A program made the translations under genes and the position numbers. Under the pieces are notes generated by a model, which saw only the letters and a list, made by a program, of their open reading frames with translations, ran no database searches and had not been told where the DNA came from. From Chengkuizengella sp. SCS-71B (GTDB taxonomy: Bacteria > Bacillota > Bacilli > Paenibacillales > KCTC-33759), in NCBI RefSeq assembly GCF_040100845.1, contig NZ_JAZHSH010000001.1, positions 310,001 through 374,000 on the forward strand: a DNA stretch of 64,000 nucleotides. Direction: 5' to 3'. Positions 16,062-26,199 of this stretch are shown here, piece after piece. Within the stretch, counting starts at the first letter, position 1. Every line of letters begins with the position of its first letter.

Positions 16062-16952
16062 ATGAGTATAAAAAAAGTAAAAAAAGCAATCATTCCTGCT
16101 GCAGGATTGGGTACTCGTTTTTTACCTGCAACGAAAGCAATGCCAAAAGAGATGTTGCCGATTGTAGATAAACCTACAATTCAGTATATCGTTGAAGAAG
16201 CTGTAGCTTCAGGTATCGAAGATATCATGATTGTTACGGGAAAAGGGAAACGAGCGATAGAAGATCATTTTGATCATGCGTTTGAATTAGAGCAAAATTT
16301 GAAGGAAAAGGGGAAAGACGACCTACTTGAAAAAGTACAACAATCTTCAAATCTAGCAAACATACATTACATAAGACAAAAAGAACCTAAGGGATTAGGA
16401 CATGCCATCTGGTGTGCACGTACATTTATTGGGGATGAACCTTTTGCGGTTTTATTAGGAGACGATATTGTTCAATCTGATGTTCCTTGTTTAGGGCAGT
16501 TAATTCATGAATATGAAAAAACTTTAGCTCCGATGATTGGTGTTCAGCAGGTGCCAGATGAAGAAACACATCGATATGGAATAGTTGATCCAATGGAACA
16601 AGTAGGTAGACGGTATCAAGTTAGTAGTTTTATAGAAAAACCTGATCAAGGAGCAGCTCCTTCTAATTTGGCAATTATGGGACGATATATTCTTACGCCT
16701 GAGATTTTTATGTTTTTAGAAGAACAAAATATTGGAACAGGTGGAGAGATTCAATTAACGGATGCTATTTCTAAATTAAATGAAATTCAGCGAGTTTTTG
16801 CCTATGATTTTGAAGGAAAACGATATGACGTTGGGGAGAAACTAGGATTTATTCAAACGACGATTGAATTTGCAATGCAGGATGATGAATTAAAATCCAA
16901 ACTTATCTCTTTTATGGAAAAAATCCAAAATAAAAATGAAGTTAATATTTAA
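16062..16952 (+). CDS. galU: UTP-glucose-1-phosphate uridylyltransferase (copy 1)
   Basis: 296 residues. Seen: [20 protein letters not shown] (nucleotide binding), [66 protein letters not shown] and [12 protein letters not shown]. It makes UDP-glucose, feeding the UDP-glucose dehydrogenases and epimerases of this locus. About 85-90% alike by eye to the copy at 48018. Its end overlaps the spurious N-terminal extension of the following capD frame. Confidence 0.97.
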   Translation: MSIKKVKKAIIPAAGLGTRFLPATKAMPKEMLPIVDKPTIQYIVEEAVASGIEDIMIVTGKGKRAIEDHFDHAFELEQNLKEKGKDDLLEKVQQSSNLANIHYIRQKEPKGLGHAIWCARTFIGDEPFAVLLGDDIVQSDVPCLGQLIHEYEKTLAPMIGVQQVPDEETHRYGIVDPMEQVGRRYQVSSFIEKPDQGAAPSNLAIMGRYILTPEIFMFLEEQNIGTGGEIQLTDAISKLNEIQRVFAYDFEGKRYDVGEKLGFIQTTIEFAMQDDELKSKLISFMEKIQNKNEVNI

Positions 16953-16980
16953 AAAATATATAGATAAGGGAGGTTCGTTT

Positions 16981-18795
16981 GTGACGTACCGAAAACGACT
17001 ATTACTCCTGATTTTATTAGATTCGTTGTGTGTGTTCACGGCTATTTATTTTAGTCATTTTATATTAAGTACGAAATATTATCTCACACCTTTTCTACTT
17101 ATTAGTTCACTGACCTTGTTAATCGTTCATCATATGTTAGCAGCTTATTACAAGCTTTACAAAAGAGTATGGGAATATGCAAGTATCGGGGAATTAGTTA
17201 CAATCTACAAATCTGTTACCTATTCTATTTTGATCACTGCACTTGTGCAACTGGTTTTTTACCAAGATATATACATTAGAGCGCTTGTCATTACTTGGAT
17301 GTTTCATATGATGTTTATAGGTGGGTCAAGGTTTGTATGGCGATTATATCGAGATTCGTATTTAAAGGTGAAAAATCGGGGAGAGAGAACACTAATTATT
17401 GGTGCAGGTGCTGCTGGTACAATGATTGCTCGGCAATTAAAAAATAACTCAGGTTCAAAACTATACCCTGTAGCTTTTATCGATGATGAATGTCAAAAAC
17501 AACAGATGGAAATCATGGGCATACCTGTAATTGGTGGAGTGAAAGATATAGAAAAGTCAGTGATTGATTTTGATATTAAAAACATTGTCATAGCTATACC
17601 TTCTCTTAACAAAAAAAAATTAAATAAAATTGTACAGGAATGTAGTAAAACAAATGTCAGAACTCAAATCCTTCCTATGATTGAAGATTTGGTTTTAGGA
17701 AAAGTTTCGGTTAATGACTTTAGGGATGTAAGAATAGAAGATTTACTTGGAAGAGAACCAGTGAAACTGGATGATAGAAATCTATTAGAAACGATTCAAA
17801 ATCAAACGATACTAGTAACGGGTGCTGGCGGTTCGATAGGTTCAGAGATTTGTCGTCAAGTTTCAAAATATAAACCAAGTAAAATCGTATTGCTTGGCCA
17901 TGGTGAAAATAGTATTTACATAATAGAACAAGAATTATTAAATACATACAATGAAATCAATTTCGTGACTGAAATTGCAGACGTTCAAGATAAAGATAAA
18001 ATGTTTGCTGTGTTATCAAAACATAAACCAAGTATTGTGTATCATGCTGCTGCACACAAACATGTCCCATTAATGGAACGCAATCCTGAAGAAGCTGTGA
18101 AAAACAATGTCATAGGAACAAAAAATGTTGCGGAAGCTGCTGATCATGCAAAAGTAAAAACATTTGTCATGGTTTCAACAGATAAAGCAGTGAATCCAAC
18201 AAGTGTGATGGGAGCAACAAAACGGATAGCAGAAATGGTTGTACAGCATATGGATGCAATCAGCAACACTCGATTTGTAGCTGTTCGATTTGGAAATGTC
18301 CTTGGAAGTCGTGGAAGTGTCATTCCTTTATTTAAAAAACAAATTCAAGCAGGTGGTCCTGTTACGGTTACACATCCAGATATGGAACGATATTTTATGA
18401 CAATTCCAGAGGCTTCTAGGCTTGTCATTCAAGCAGGTGCACTGGCTAGAGGTGGAGAGATCTTTGTTTTAGATATGGGTGATCCGGTAAAAATAGTAGA
18501 TTTGGCTAAAAACTTAATAAAATTATCTGGATATTCTGTAGAGGACATAGGAATTGTGTACTCAGGGATTCGTCCAGGTGAGAAATTGTTTGAAGAGTTG
18601 TTGAATGAAAATGAAGTGCATCATAAACAAGTTTTTCCTAAGATTCATATTGGTAAAGCTACATTTATTGAAGGAAAATTCTTGCATGTTTTGTTCAATG
18701 AGTTTGAGAATTTGTCAGTGGATGAATTGAGGGTTACATTGTTAGATATTGCTGGTGGTCGGATGAAAGAAGAGAAGATGGTTGTTAATCAGTAA
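16981..18795 (+). CDS. FlaA1/CapD-type membrane nucleotide-sugar 4,6-dehydratase (copy 1)
   Basis: 604 residues from a GTG preceded by AAGGGAGG. Four membrane helices (~residues 5-115) are followed by a CoA-binding-like Rossmann domain (GAGAAGT at 141-147) and an extended SDR domain (LVTGAGGSIGSEICRQ at ~278-293). Further blocks are HAAAHKHVPLMERNPEEAV, VSTDKAVNPTSVMGATKR and RFGNVLGSRGSVIPLFKKQI. The SDR Tyr is replaced by Met (VMGATK), as in PglF. Such enzymes make UDP-4-keto-6-deoxy-GlcNAc, the precursor of bacillosamine, QuiNAc or FucNAc. It is nearly collinear with the 604-aa copy at 59695. Confidence 0.92.
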   Translation: MTYRKRLLLLILLDSLCVFTAIYFSHFILSTKYYLTPFLLISSLTLLIVHHMLAAYYKLYKRVWEYASIGELVTIYKSVTYSILITALVQLVFYQDIYIRALVITWMFHMMFIGGSRFVWRLYRDSYLKVKNRGERTLIIGAGAAGTMIARQLKNNSGSKLYPVAFIDDECQKQQMEIMGIPVIGGVKDIEKSVIDFDIKNIVIAIPSLNKKKLNKIVQECSKTNVRTQILPMIEDLVLGKVSVNDFRDVRIEDLLGREPVKLDDRNLLETIQNQTILVTGAGGSIGSEICRQVSKYKPSKIVLLGHGENSIYIIEQELLNTYNEINFVTEIADVQDKDKMFAVLSKHKPSIVYHAAAHKHVPLMERNPEEAVKNNVIGTKNVAEAADHAKVKTFVMVSTDKAVNPTSVMGATKRIAEMVVQHMDAISNTRFVAVRFGNVLGSRGSVIPLFKKQIQAGGPVTVTHPDMERYFMTIPEASRLVIQAGALARGGEIFVLDMGDPVKIVDLAKNLIKLSGYSVEDIGIVYSGIRPGEKLFEELLNENEVHHKQVFPKIHIGKATFIEGKFLHVLFNEFENLSVDELRVTLLDIAGGRMKEEKMVVNQ

Positions 18796-18886
18796 ATGGA
18801 TAAATTAGATTCATGATGTTTAGAATATCTTCTCTTTTGTAATGCGTTTTTGACAACAACTTTTATGATTAAGGACTGAAATTAAA

Positions 18887-19492
18887 ATGTATATGAAAAT
18901 TAAAAGATTGATAGATATAATTCTCTCTTTAATTGGGCTTATTGTCTTATCTCCGATATTTTTAATTTTAATTATAGGGACTAAACTGGATTCAAAAGGT
19001 CCAGTTCTTTTTAAGCAAAAGCGGGTTGGTATCAAGAAATCTCATTTTAATATATTAAAGTTTCGTACTATGAGTATAGATACGCCAAAGGATACTCCAA
19101 CACATTTATTAGATAATCCAGAACAGTATATTACCAAGATGGGTAAGTTCTTAAGGAAAACCTCACTTGATGAACTACCTCAAATATGGAATATCTTCGT
19201 TGGACAGATGAGTATTATTGGTCCACGTCCTGCATTGTGGAATCAGTACGATTTGATTGCTGAACGTGAAAAATATGGAGCCAATGACGTTCCACCTGGT
19301 TTGACTGGTTGGGCTCAGATAAATGGTAGGGATGAGCTTCCTACTGAGATGAAGGCGGAGTTGGATGGAGAATATGTTGAGAAGATTAGTTTGTGGATGG
19401 ATGTTAAGTGTTTTTTTAAAACTATAATTAGTGTAGTCAAAAGTGATGGTGTTGTTGAAGGAGGAAAAAATAAAGACCCGTTCATTAGATAG
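18887..19492 (+). CDS. Initiating sugar-phosphate transferase (bacterial sugar transferase, PglC/WcaJ core)
   Basis: 201 residues, monotopic phosphoglycosyl transferase. An N-terminal re-entrant helix (IDIILSLIGLIVLSPIFLIL) is followed by KFRTM, the catalytic Asp-Glu pair in TSLDELPQIWN, IGPRPALWNQ and PGLTGWAQINGRDELP. It moves a sugar-1-phosphate from a UDP-sugar onto undecaprenyl phosphate to begin a repeat unit. It directly follows the dehydratase, so the first sugar may be a 6-deoxy amino sugar. A second enzyme of this type is at 54453. Confidence 0.92.
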   Translation: MYMKIKRLIDIILSLIGLIVLSPIFLILIIGTKLDSKGPVLFKQKRVGIKKSHFNILKFRTMSIDTPKDTPTHLLDNPEQYITKMGKFLRKTSLDELPQIWNIFVGQMSIIGPRPALWNQYDLIAEREKYGANDVPPGLTGWAQINGRDELPTEMKAELDGEYVEKISLWMDVKCFFKTIISVVKSDGVVEGGKNKDPFIR

Positions 19493-19604
19493 AATATGCA
19501 ATCTACGAAACTTTATCATTATTTTTTCAATGAAAACAATAAATATGAAAATTGAAATACCAGTTGAAAATAAATATGTTTTTTAAACTAGGAGAGATAT
19601 TTGA

Positions 19605-20432
19605 ATGAAAAATGTTTGGATAACAGTAGATGTTGAAGAATGGTATCACCTAGAATATATGAGACAGTATATAGATGATACTGGAAATTTTAGAGTTGTA
19701 CCATTAATGAGAGAATTTCTTGATAAATTAGATGAACTTAATATTAAAGCCACATTTTTCATTTTAGGAGAATTGGCGGAAGACAATTCACAAATTCTTA
19801 AGGAAATTGCGTCTAAAGGACATTCAATTGGTTGTCACGGATATGATCATGATCTCTTATATAATAAAAGTAATGACGAATTTGAAGAGCAAGTAACTAA
19901 AGCAAAGAAGATTATAGAAAAAATATCAGGTTCTAAAGTAGAAGGATATAGAGCCTCCTGTTTTTCTATGGAAGATGAAAAATTAAATATATTAGAGAAG
20001 ATAGGGTTTAAATACGATAGTAGTTTTATTAGATTTGAACAGCATAATTTATATAAAATGTTAAAAATGACAGGTTTTAAGAAGGTTGACAGCTTGATAC
20101 ATTTTAAAAAAGATTTTTGCGAGGTTGAAATCCCTACTGTAAAGGTTTTGAAGTACAATATACCTATTTCTGGGGGCGGCTATATACGATTATTTCCACT
20201 ATGGCTCTTAAAATTCTTACTAAAAAAATATCGAAAAACTGAGCATAATTTTTTACTCTATCTACACCCATTTGAGTTAACTAATGTAACCATTCCCACT
20301 CCTTCTAAAGCTCCTCTAAAAAATAAATTAAGAATGAATATTGGAAGAAGAAATAACCTAAATAAAATCGTGAAATTATTGGAGTATCTTAAAAAGGAAG
20401 GTGCCTCTTTTAGAGCAATGTCAGAAATATAA
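19605..20432 (+). CDS. Polysaccharide deacetylase (NodB-like)
   Basis: 275 residues. It starts with TVDVEEWYH, the metal-binding Asp-Glu block of the subgroup found in exopolysaccharide clusters. KATFFILGELAED, HSIGCHGYDHDLL (His-x3-His zinc motif) and VEGYRASCFS follow. There is no signal peptide, so it is probably cytoplasmic or acts on a lipid-linked intermediate. It lies between the initiator and the first glycosyltransferase. Substrate unknown, probably an N-acetyl sugar of the repeat unit. Confidence 0.85.
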   Translation: MKNVWITVDVEEWYHLEYMRQYIDDTGNFRVVPLMREFLDKLDELNIKATFFILGELAEDNSQILKEIASKGHSIGCHGYDHDLLYNKSNDEFEEQVTKAKKIIEKISGSKVEGYRASCFSMEDEKLNILEKIGFKYDSSFIRFEQHNLYKMLKMTGFKKVDSLIHFKKDFCEVEIPTVKVLKYNIPISGGGYIRLFPLWLLKFLLKKYRKTEHNFLLYLHPFELTNVTIPTPSKAPLKNKLRMNIGRRNNLNKIVKLLEYLKKEGASFRAMSEI

Positions 20433-20451
20433 AAGCGAAAGTGAGACAAAT

Positions 20452-21285
20452 ATGAAGTTTTCTGTATTAATGTCATGTTACAAAAACGATAATCCTGAAT
20501 TCTTAAGAATTGCAATTGAAAGCTCCTTTATAGAACAAACACTGAGACCTGATGAATTTTTACTAATTGTTGATGGACCTGTTTCTAAAGAGTTAGAAAA
20601 TATAATAGCGGAATTTGAAAATCGATATAAATATATTTTTAAAGTACACAAATTGAAGGAAAATAAAGGGTTGGGTAATGCACTTAGAGTAGGTGTTCTA
20701 AATTGTAGTAATGAATATATTATTCGTATGGATTCAGATGACGTATCTCGTAAAGATAGATTTGAGAAGCTAATTTCTTATGCGAAAAGACATCCTGAGT
20801 GTTCCGTGATAGGTAGTTATACTGCTGAGTTTGAAATTGATGTTAATTATCTAACTTCAGTTAGAGTAGTAAAAGAACATCATAATGATATAGTTCAACA
20901 ATCTAAATCTAGAAGCCCTGTTTCACATGTATCGGTCTTATTTAAAAAAAAAGCCGTATTAGGGGCAGGTAATTATATGGACTTTCCATTATATGAAGAC
21001 TATTATTTATGGATAAGGATGCTAAAGGAACAATATGTTTTTCATAATATACCTGAAATACTTGTCTTTGTGAGAACGGATAAAAATAGATATAAAAGAA
21101 AAGGGAATAAAACATATATTAAAAGTACCCTTGCATTTCAAAGGTACCTTAGAGAAGTTGGGTTTATAAATGGTCGAGAATATTTTATAAATAAAAATGG
21201 AAGATTACTTGTGGCTATGATTCCACCATGGATTAGAAAGTTTGTTTATGTAAACCTTCTAAGGCGAAAACCAACAAAAATTTAA
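20452..21285 (+). CDS. Glycosyltransferase family 2
   Basis: 277 residues. GT-A signatures: FSVLMSCYKNDNPEFLRIAI at the N-terminus, LIVDGPVS, NKGLGNALRVGV and the metal-binding RMDSDDVSRKDR. These resemble amylovoran/EPS side-chain glycosyltransferases. The ATG at 20452 is the first Met before the conserved start; an upstream start at 20401 lies inside the deacetylase gene. Sugar specificity cannot be read from sequence. Confidence 0.87.
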   Translation: MKFSVLMSCYKNDNPEFLRIAIESSFIEQTLRPDEFLLIVDGPVSKELENIIAEFENRYKYIFKVHKLKENKGLGNALRVGVLNCSNEYIIRMDSDDVSRKDRFEKLISYAKRHPECSVIGSYTAEFEIDVNYLTSVRVVKEHHNDIVQQSKSRSPVSHVSVLFKKKAVLGAGNYMDFPLYEDYYLWIRMLKEQYVFHNIPEILVFVRTDKNRYKRKGNKTYIKSTLAFQRYLREVGFINGREYFINKNGRLLVAMIPPWIRKFVYVNLLRRKPTKI

Positions 21286-21296
21286 GAGGTGACTTT

Positions 21297-21827
21297 ATGA
21301 AAGGGAAGCATATAAAAGAGGCACTACAAGGATTATTTTCCGTTAGTTTCCTTAAGGCATTAGGCTCTTCACTTGGATATTACATTCATGAAACTGTAAC
21401 GTGGAGAAAAAAAATGAATCGTAAAGGAAATTTACGAGTTCATGCTACATCTTCTATTAGAAACCCTCAGAACGTTTTTGTTGGGGAAAACTCACACATA
21501 AATCATCAGTGTTGTATTTGGTGTGGAGAAAATTCAAAAATAACTTTAGGTGACAACCTATTGATGGGACCAGGTGTTAAAATATTTTCGACAAACCACG
21601 GGATGGATATTGATAAGCCGATGACATTTCAGAAATATTCGGAAGCGGATGTCACAATAGGTAATGATTGTTGGATTGGTGCTAATTGTGTAATTTTAAA
21701 AGGGGTTAATATCCCAGATGGATGTGTGGTTGCTGCAGGAAGTGTAGTTTCAAAATCATTAACTGAGCCTTATGCAATTTATGGTGGTATACCTGCAAAA
21801 CAAATTAGTAAAAGAAAAAAAAAATAA
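21297..21827 (+). CDS. Hexapeptide-repeat O-acetyltransferase
   Basis: 176 residues with left-handed beta-helix repeats from ~55 onward (VFVGENSHINHQCCIWCGEN, ITLGDNLLMGPGVKI). The catalytic His lies in FSTNHGMD, and the typical ending is IGNDCWIGANCVILKGVNIP, VAAGSVVSKS, GGIPAKQI. It probably acetylates a repeat-unit sugar. The last bases overlap the out-of-frame extension of the next gene, not its real start. Confidence 0.88.
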   Translation: MKGKHIKEALQGLFSVSFLKALGSSLGYYIHETVTWRKKMNRKGNLRVHATSSIRNPQNVFVGENSHINHQCCIWCGENSKITLGDNLLMGPGVKIFSTNHGMDIDKPMTFQKYSEADVTIGNDCWIGANCVILKGVNIPDGCVVAAGSVVSKSLTEPYAIYGGIPAKQISKRKKK

Positions 21828-21861
21828 ATTCAATGTTAAATCGGATAGATTGGAGATTATA

Positions 21862-22785
21862 ATGGAAACTCAATATAGTAGAGGTCTAGTTAGCGTAATT
21901 ATACCTACCTATAAAAGAGCAAATATGCTTTTAAGAGCAGTTGATAGTGTTCTTAACCAAACCTATAAAAATATTGAAGTCTTAGTTGTGAATGATAATG
22001 AGCCTGGTGATGAGCATACTAACGATTTAAAAGAAATTCTATTGAAATATACTGATGAACGGTTGAATTATATTGAACAAAAAAAACATGTTAATGGAGC
22101 CGTTGCAAGAAATGTCGGTATAAAATTGGCTAAAGGTGAATATATAGCTTTTCTTGATGACGATGATTATTGGAAAAGTGAAAAAATAGAAAAACAAGTA
22201 AATGTACTAGAAGAATTAGATAATTCATGGGGTGGGGTTGCATGTCGGAAAAAATTTTACCTAGGGGGAAAACTAGTTAAGGCAACTTTACCTTATAAGG
22301 ATGGATATGTTTTTGAACATGTCCTTCTAAGAAATATAGAAATTACTACCGGTACATTACTTATGAGAAGAGAAGCTCTTGATGATGCGGGATATTTTGA
22401 CGAAAACCTTTTGCGGTATCAGGATGTACAATTATTCGCATTTCTCACTCAGAAATATAAAATTAAGTTAATGCAAGACTTCTTTTTATGTGCACATATA
22501 GATGACAATAGTAACAGGTTGAATCCACAAAAGTTAATTTCTGCTAAAAAATCTTTTTTTAATTCAGTAGAGCCATTAATGAAGTCACTACCAAAAAGGA
22601 AGAAAACAAGAGTATATAACATGCATCAGTTTGATATTGGTATAGCAATGATAAAACACAGGGAATTTAAATCTGGTTTAAAAATGATTTCTTTTGTTTT
22701 TAAGGATCCAGTTTCAACATACTATGCTGTAAAAAAAACCCTAGTTAAAATAGTAGAGACTAAACTCCGTAATTTTATAGTCTAA
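21862..22785 (+). CDS. Glycosyltransferase family 2
   Basis: 307 residues. Seen: VSVIIPTYKRANMLLRAVDS, SVLNQTYKNIEVLVVNDNE, the Asp cluster AFLDDDDYWKSEKIEKQ, and TGTLLMRREALDDAGYFDE, which is typical of GT2 enzymes. ATG 21862 follows TTGGAG. A frame start at 21772 lies within the acetyltransferase gene and is rejected. Acceptor and donor unknown. Confidence 0.88.
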   Translation: METQYSRGLVSVIIPTYKRANMLLRAVDSVLNQTYKNIEVLVVNDNEPGDEHTNDLKEILLKYTDERLNYIEQKKHVNGAVARNVGIKLAKGEYIAFLDDDDYWKSEKIEKQVNVLEELDNSWGGVACRKKFYLGGKLVKATLPYKDGYVFEHVLLRNIEITTGTLLMRREALDDAGYFDENLLRYQDVQLFAFLTQKYKIKLMQDFFLCAHIDDNSNRLNPQKLISAKKSFFNSVEPLMKSLPKRKKTRVYNMHQFDIGIAMIKHREFKSGLKMISFVFKDPVSTYYAVKKTLVKIVETKLRNFIV

Positions 22786-22884
22786 ATTTAAATATAAATT
22801 AATAAACAACGTACTAGAATCAGTAATAAAATGTTTTTTTACAATTATACAACCGAAACTAATAATAAAATAGGGGGATTATAG

Positions 22885-24048
22885 ATGCTAACTTTTGTTA
22901 TTCCTTCCGGATATCCAGATGAGATTCAGCCTCAAAAAAATATCTTTATAAAAGAACAAGTTAAAGCATTAGCCAGTCAAGGAAACAGGATTGTAGTTCT
23001 AAATCTTAAAATGATTCCTCTCAAAGTTAAACGTGGAAATTTATATTATGAAATTACTCGGGAAGAAAATGAATATTCTATTGAATACTTCAAATGGTTT
23101 AAAATGTGGGGAACAAATAAAATACCACAATGGTATTTATATTATTGTGAGCATCAAATAAGGCGTTTATATAATGCTGCAGAAGCAGAATTTGGAAAGC
23201 CTGATGTCATTTATGCACACTTTTCATATTTCGGTGGGTATGTTGCCAGTAAAATTGCAAAGGATAAATCTATACCTCTAGTTGTTGAAGAACATCGTAG
23301 TACTTTAATGCAAGAAAATATCCCCCGCCATCATATTAAAGCGGTAAATACGTCTATAAGAAATGCACAGGAGTTTATATGTGTATCTGAAAATCTTAAA
23401 AAATCTATACAGAAAAACTGCTTTTATCTAGAAAAAGAAATAAAAGTTGTCCCAAATTTAATAGATAAAATGTTTATATATCATGACCCACCTAAAAATG
23501 ATAAATTTATATTCTTTACAGTAGGAAACCTACTTCCTAGAAAACGATTTATTTTTTTAGTTAATTGTTTTATTAAAGCTTTTTCAAAAGATGAAAATAT
23601 TGTATTGAAAATTGGGGGGAGTGGACCTGAATTTAAACAAATTAATGATTTAATTACTACAAATGAAAGAGAGCATCAGATATTTTTATTAGGGCAACTT
23701 TCACGTGAAAAAGTTGTAAATGAAAATATTAATAGTAATTGTTTTGTTTTGCCAAGCGCACATGAAACTTTCGGTGTGGTTTACCGTGAAGCTATGGCTA
23801 TAGGTCGTCCAATTATCACAACTGATCATGGTGGTTTTGATAAAAAGCTTGATGAAAATGACGGTATTATGATACCCGTTGATGATGAAAATGCTCTAGT
23901 TTGTGCATTGCAAGAAATGCATAAAAACTTTAATAAATATTGTGGGAAAGATATTTCTCAGCGCTGCTTACAAGAAACATCACCTGATATAGTCTCCAAA
24001 AAAGTAAATAATATTTTAAAAGCTGCCATCATAAAATATAATAATTAA
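22885..24048 (+). CDS. Glycosyltransferase family 4
   Basis: 387 residues, GT-B fold. N-terminal acceptor domain (VIPSGYPDEIQPQKNIFIKE, DVIYAHFSYFGGYVASKIA, VVEEHRS) and C-terminal donor domain (FFTVGNLLPRKRF, LKIGGSGPEFKQI, FVLPSAHETFGVVYREAMAI) with the E-x7-E motif. The ATG follows AGGGGGATT. Part of the run of glycosyltransferases that builds the first repeat unit. Confidence 0.9.
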   Translation: MLTFVIPSGYPDEIQPQKNIFIKEQVKALASQGNRIVVLNLKMIPLKVKRGNLYYEITREENEYSIEYFKWFKMWGTNKIPQWYLYYCEHQIRRLYNAAEAEFGKPDVIYAHFSYFGGYVASKIAKDKSIPLVVEEHRSTLMQENIPRHHIKAVNTSIRNAQEFICVSENLKKSIQKNCFYLEKEIKVVPNLIDKMFIYHDPPKNDKFIFFTVGNLLPRKRFIFLVNCFIKAFSKDENIVLKIGGSGPEFKQINDLITTNEREHQIFLLGQLSREKVVNENINSNCFVLPSAHETFGVVYREAMAIGRPIITTDHGGFDKKLDENDGIMIPVDDENALVCALQEMHKNFNKYCGKDISQRCLQETSPDIVSKKVNNILKAAIIKYNN

Positions 24049-24108
24049 ATTACTTATAATTGCTGAGATTAATTTTAAAGGGGTTTAGATAATGAAGGGG
24101 GATTTTTA

Positions 24109-25209
24109 GTGAATTTTAAACATGATAGAAAAATTAACATTAAAGATATATATATATTATGTATCTCTACTGTTATAATTTTTTTTGGTAATCTAGTAAG
24201 CTTTTCCTCTTTCAGGTTAAATGAATTTGTTACAGATCGATATCTTCTAGTATTTGTATTGCTAATATTATTATTCTCTTATATAAGGTGGAGAAGTCCT
24301 TATAATCTTCAGTTTTTAGTTATTTGGTTTTTATTTATAATATCAATATTATTTTCAAAAATTATTAATGAAGAATATAATTTAATAGATATTTTTGTTT
24401 TAATGGTATTTGTTCCCTGGTTATTTCGCATTGAGCGCAGATATTTATACCTATTATGTTGGTCCACAACAATTGCATTTATCCCTTTTATATTTGAATA
24501 TGGTGTAAATGGATTTAATTCATATGGTATTACCACCGCACTCATTGGCATAAATACAGCTATTTTATTATATTTATCTAACAGGCAAAATTCATTTAGA
24601 ATTTCTGTGTTAATTTTAATTACAACAGTGCTTCTTATTTACTTACGTTCACGTACAGCTTTGATATCATTCCTAATAGGGGGATTTGTATTAATTTATT
24701 TTAGTATAAATAAAATTAAATCAAAAAAGAAGTTCTTTTACTATATACTCTTTTCTACCTCAATAATTCTTTTTTGCTATTTTTATCTTGATGCTATTAG
24801 TAATTTAATCTTTAATAAATGGCAAGTGTCAGAGGAAGATATTACTACAGGTCGTGCTGAAATATGGACTTATCTATTTAGTAATGATATTTCAATTTTT
24901 GGAAAAGGTTCATCGTATTTCTGGAATACTTTTGAGCATATGGATGCCCATAATATCTTTATGCAATTGCTTGGACGATATGGTTTAGTGTCGATGGTTT
25001 TGTTCTTGGTTTTAGTTTTATATATATTAAAACTTATTATTCAAGTAAATGCAAAAGAAAGAATAGCATTCTTAGCCTTTTTTGGTGTTTATTTTGCACT
25101 AGGTATGTTTGAAAATACTCTTTTTGTTGACATAAAAACATTTAGTATTTCATTATTGTTTATTATTTATATAGCAATGTTACTACAAGCAAATAAACGA
25201 AATTCATAA
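24109..25209 (+). CDS. O-antigen/capsule polymerase, Wzy-like
   Basis: 366 residues, very hydrophobic, about ten membrane helices, with a larger polar loop near residues 225-285 (SEEDITTGRAEIWTYLFSND, then GKGSSYFWNTFEHMDAHN). The TGR-x-E-x-W and H-N pattern in that loop is typical of Wzy/O-antigen ligase proteins. GTG start after GGGGGATTTTTA. It joins lipid-linked repeat units outside the membrane, together with Wzx at 26196. Confidence 0.85.
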   Translation: MNFKHDRKINIKDIYILCISTVIIFFGNLVSFSSFRLNEFVTDRYLLVFVLLILLFSYIRWRSPYNLQFLVIWFLFIISILFSKIINEEYNLIDIFVLMVFVPWLFRIERRYLYLLCWSTTIAFIPFIFEYGVNGFNSYGITTALIGINTAILLYLSNRQNSFRISVLILITTVLLIYLRSRTALISFLIGGFVLIYFSINKIKSKKKFFYYILFSTSIILFCYFYLDAISNLIFNKWQVSEEDITTGRAEIWTYLFSNDISIFGKGSSYFWNTFEHMDAHNIFMQLLGRYGLVSMVLFLVLVLYILKLIIQVNAKERIAFLAFFGVYFALGMFENTLFVDIKTFSISLLFIIYIAMLLQANKRNS

Positions 25210-25371
25210 ATGTCTTTTTAAAAAATTGAAAAACGAGCAATAAATAAAGAGTCGTTCTAGCCTTATGCTTAATTTTAACAGTTTTAATGAATTCATATTT
25301 AATATTTATTGTATAGATGAAATCTTACTATGTCATGATAAAAGATTGACTTAAATAGAGAGGGTATATTA

Positions 25372-26199
25372 ATGAATAAGCTCAAAAGAATTATTAAAAC
25401 TAATCTCTTATTAAAAGATTTTTATAAGTTACTTAGTATTCTAAAAAACAAAACTATAATTAATTTTGTATTTCACCTAAAAATGATATTAAGATCAAGA
25501 GGTATATGCGATCTTAAATATAAAAAACTAAAAGAATTTAAAAATATACATTCGGGGAAACGCTGTTTTATTGTGGCGACTGGTCCAAGTTTGACTATTG
25601 AAGATATAGAAAAATTAAAAAATGAAGATACATTCAGTATGAATTCAATAGTATTATTATTTGATAAGACTGAATGGAGACCAACTTATTATGGCATACA
25701 AGACCCTTATGTTTATGACAGGATAAAAACTGATTTAGAAAATGTGGATGTAAAATATAAGTTTTTTGGACATAGATTATATGAAAAATCTAAATTACCC
25801 GAGGATAGTTATGTTTTCCCTCATAATATATTAAATCATAAAATTAACCATAAACCCTATAACTCAAAATTTAGTGGAGATATTTTTCTTCAAGTATATG
25901 ATGGGTATACAATTACCTATTCATTAATACAGATTGCAGTCTATATGGGCTATAAAGAGATCTATTTAATTGGAGCAGATACAAATTATATAAAAGAGAA
26001 ACAGCATATAGTTGAGCATGGTGTTGTTGATTCTAGCTATGCACAGGCAGGGACTAGAATGATTGAAGCATATAAAGTTGCAAAAAAATATGCAGATGAA
26101 AATGGTATAAAGATTTATAATGCAACTCGTGGTGGAATGTTAGAAGTTTTCCCAAGAGTTGATATAGATGAAGTAGTAGGACTGAGGGAGAAAAATTGA
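25372..26199 (+). CDS. DUF115/GT42-like protein, candidate CMP-ulosonate transferase
   Basis: 275 residues. It begins with a basic ~50-residue segment, then GKRCFIVATGPSLTIEDIEK (nucleotide loop of the MptE-like/GT42 fold), FSMNSIVLLFDKTEWRPTYY, and GYKEIYLIGADTNYI, close to GYKEIYLSGIDFYQ remembered from Campylobacter CstII. The ending is GIKIYNATRGGMLEVFPRVD, where GT42 enzymes have a comparable K-L-Y...L block. GT42 enzymes use CMP-sialic acid. Two genes downstream begins a block that makes a CMP-ulosonate. The fold call is fair; the activity is inference. It overlaps wzx by four bases. Confidence 0.6.
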   Translation: MNKLKRIIKTNLLLKDFYKLLSILKNKTIINFVFHLKMILRSRGICDLKYKKLKEFKNIHSGKRCFIVATGPSLTIEDIEKLKNEDTFSMNSIVLLFDKTEWRPTYYGIQDPYVYDRIKTDLENVDVKYKFFGHRLYEKSKLPEDSYVFPHNILNHKINHKPYNSKFSGDIFLQVYDGYTITYSLIQIAVYMGYKEIYLIGADTNYIKEKQHIVEHGVVDSSYAQAGTRMIEAYKVAKKYADENGIKIYNATRGGMLEVFPRVDIDEVVGLREKN

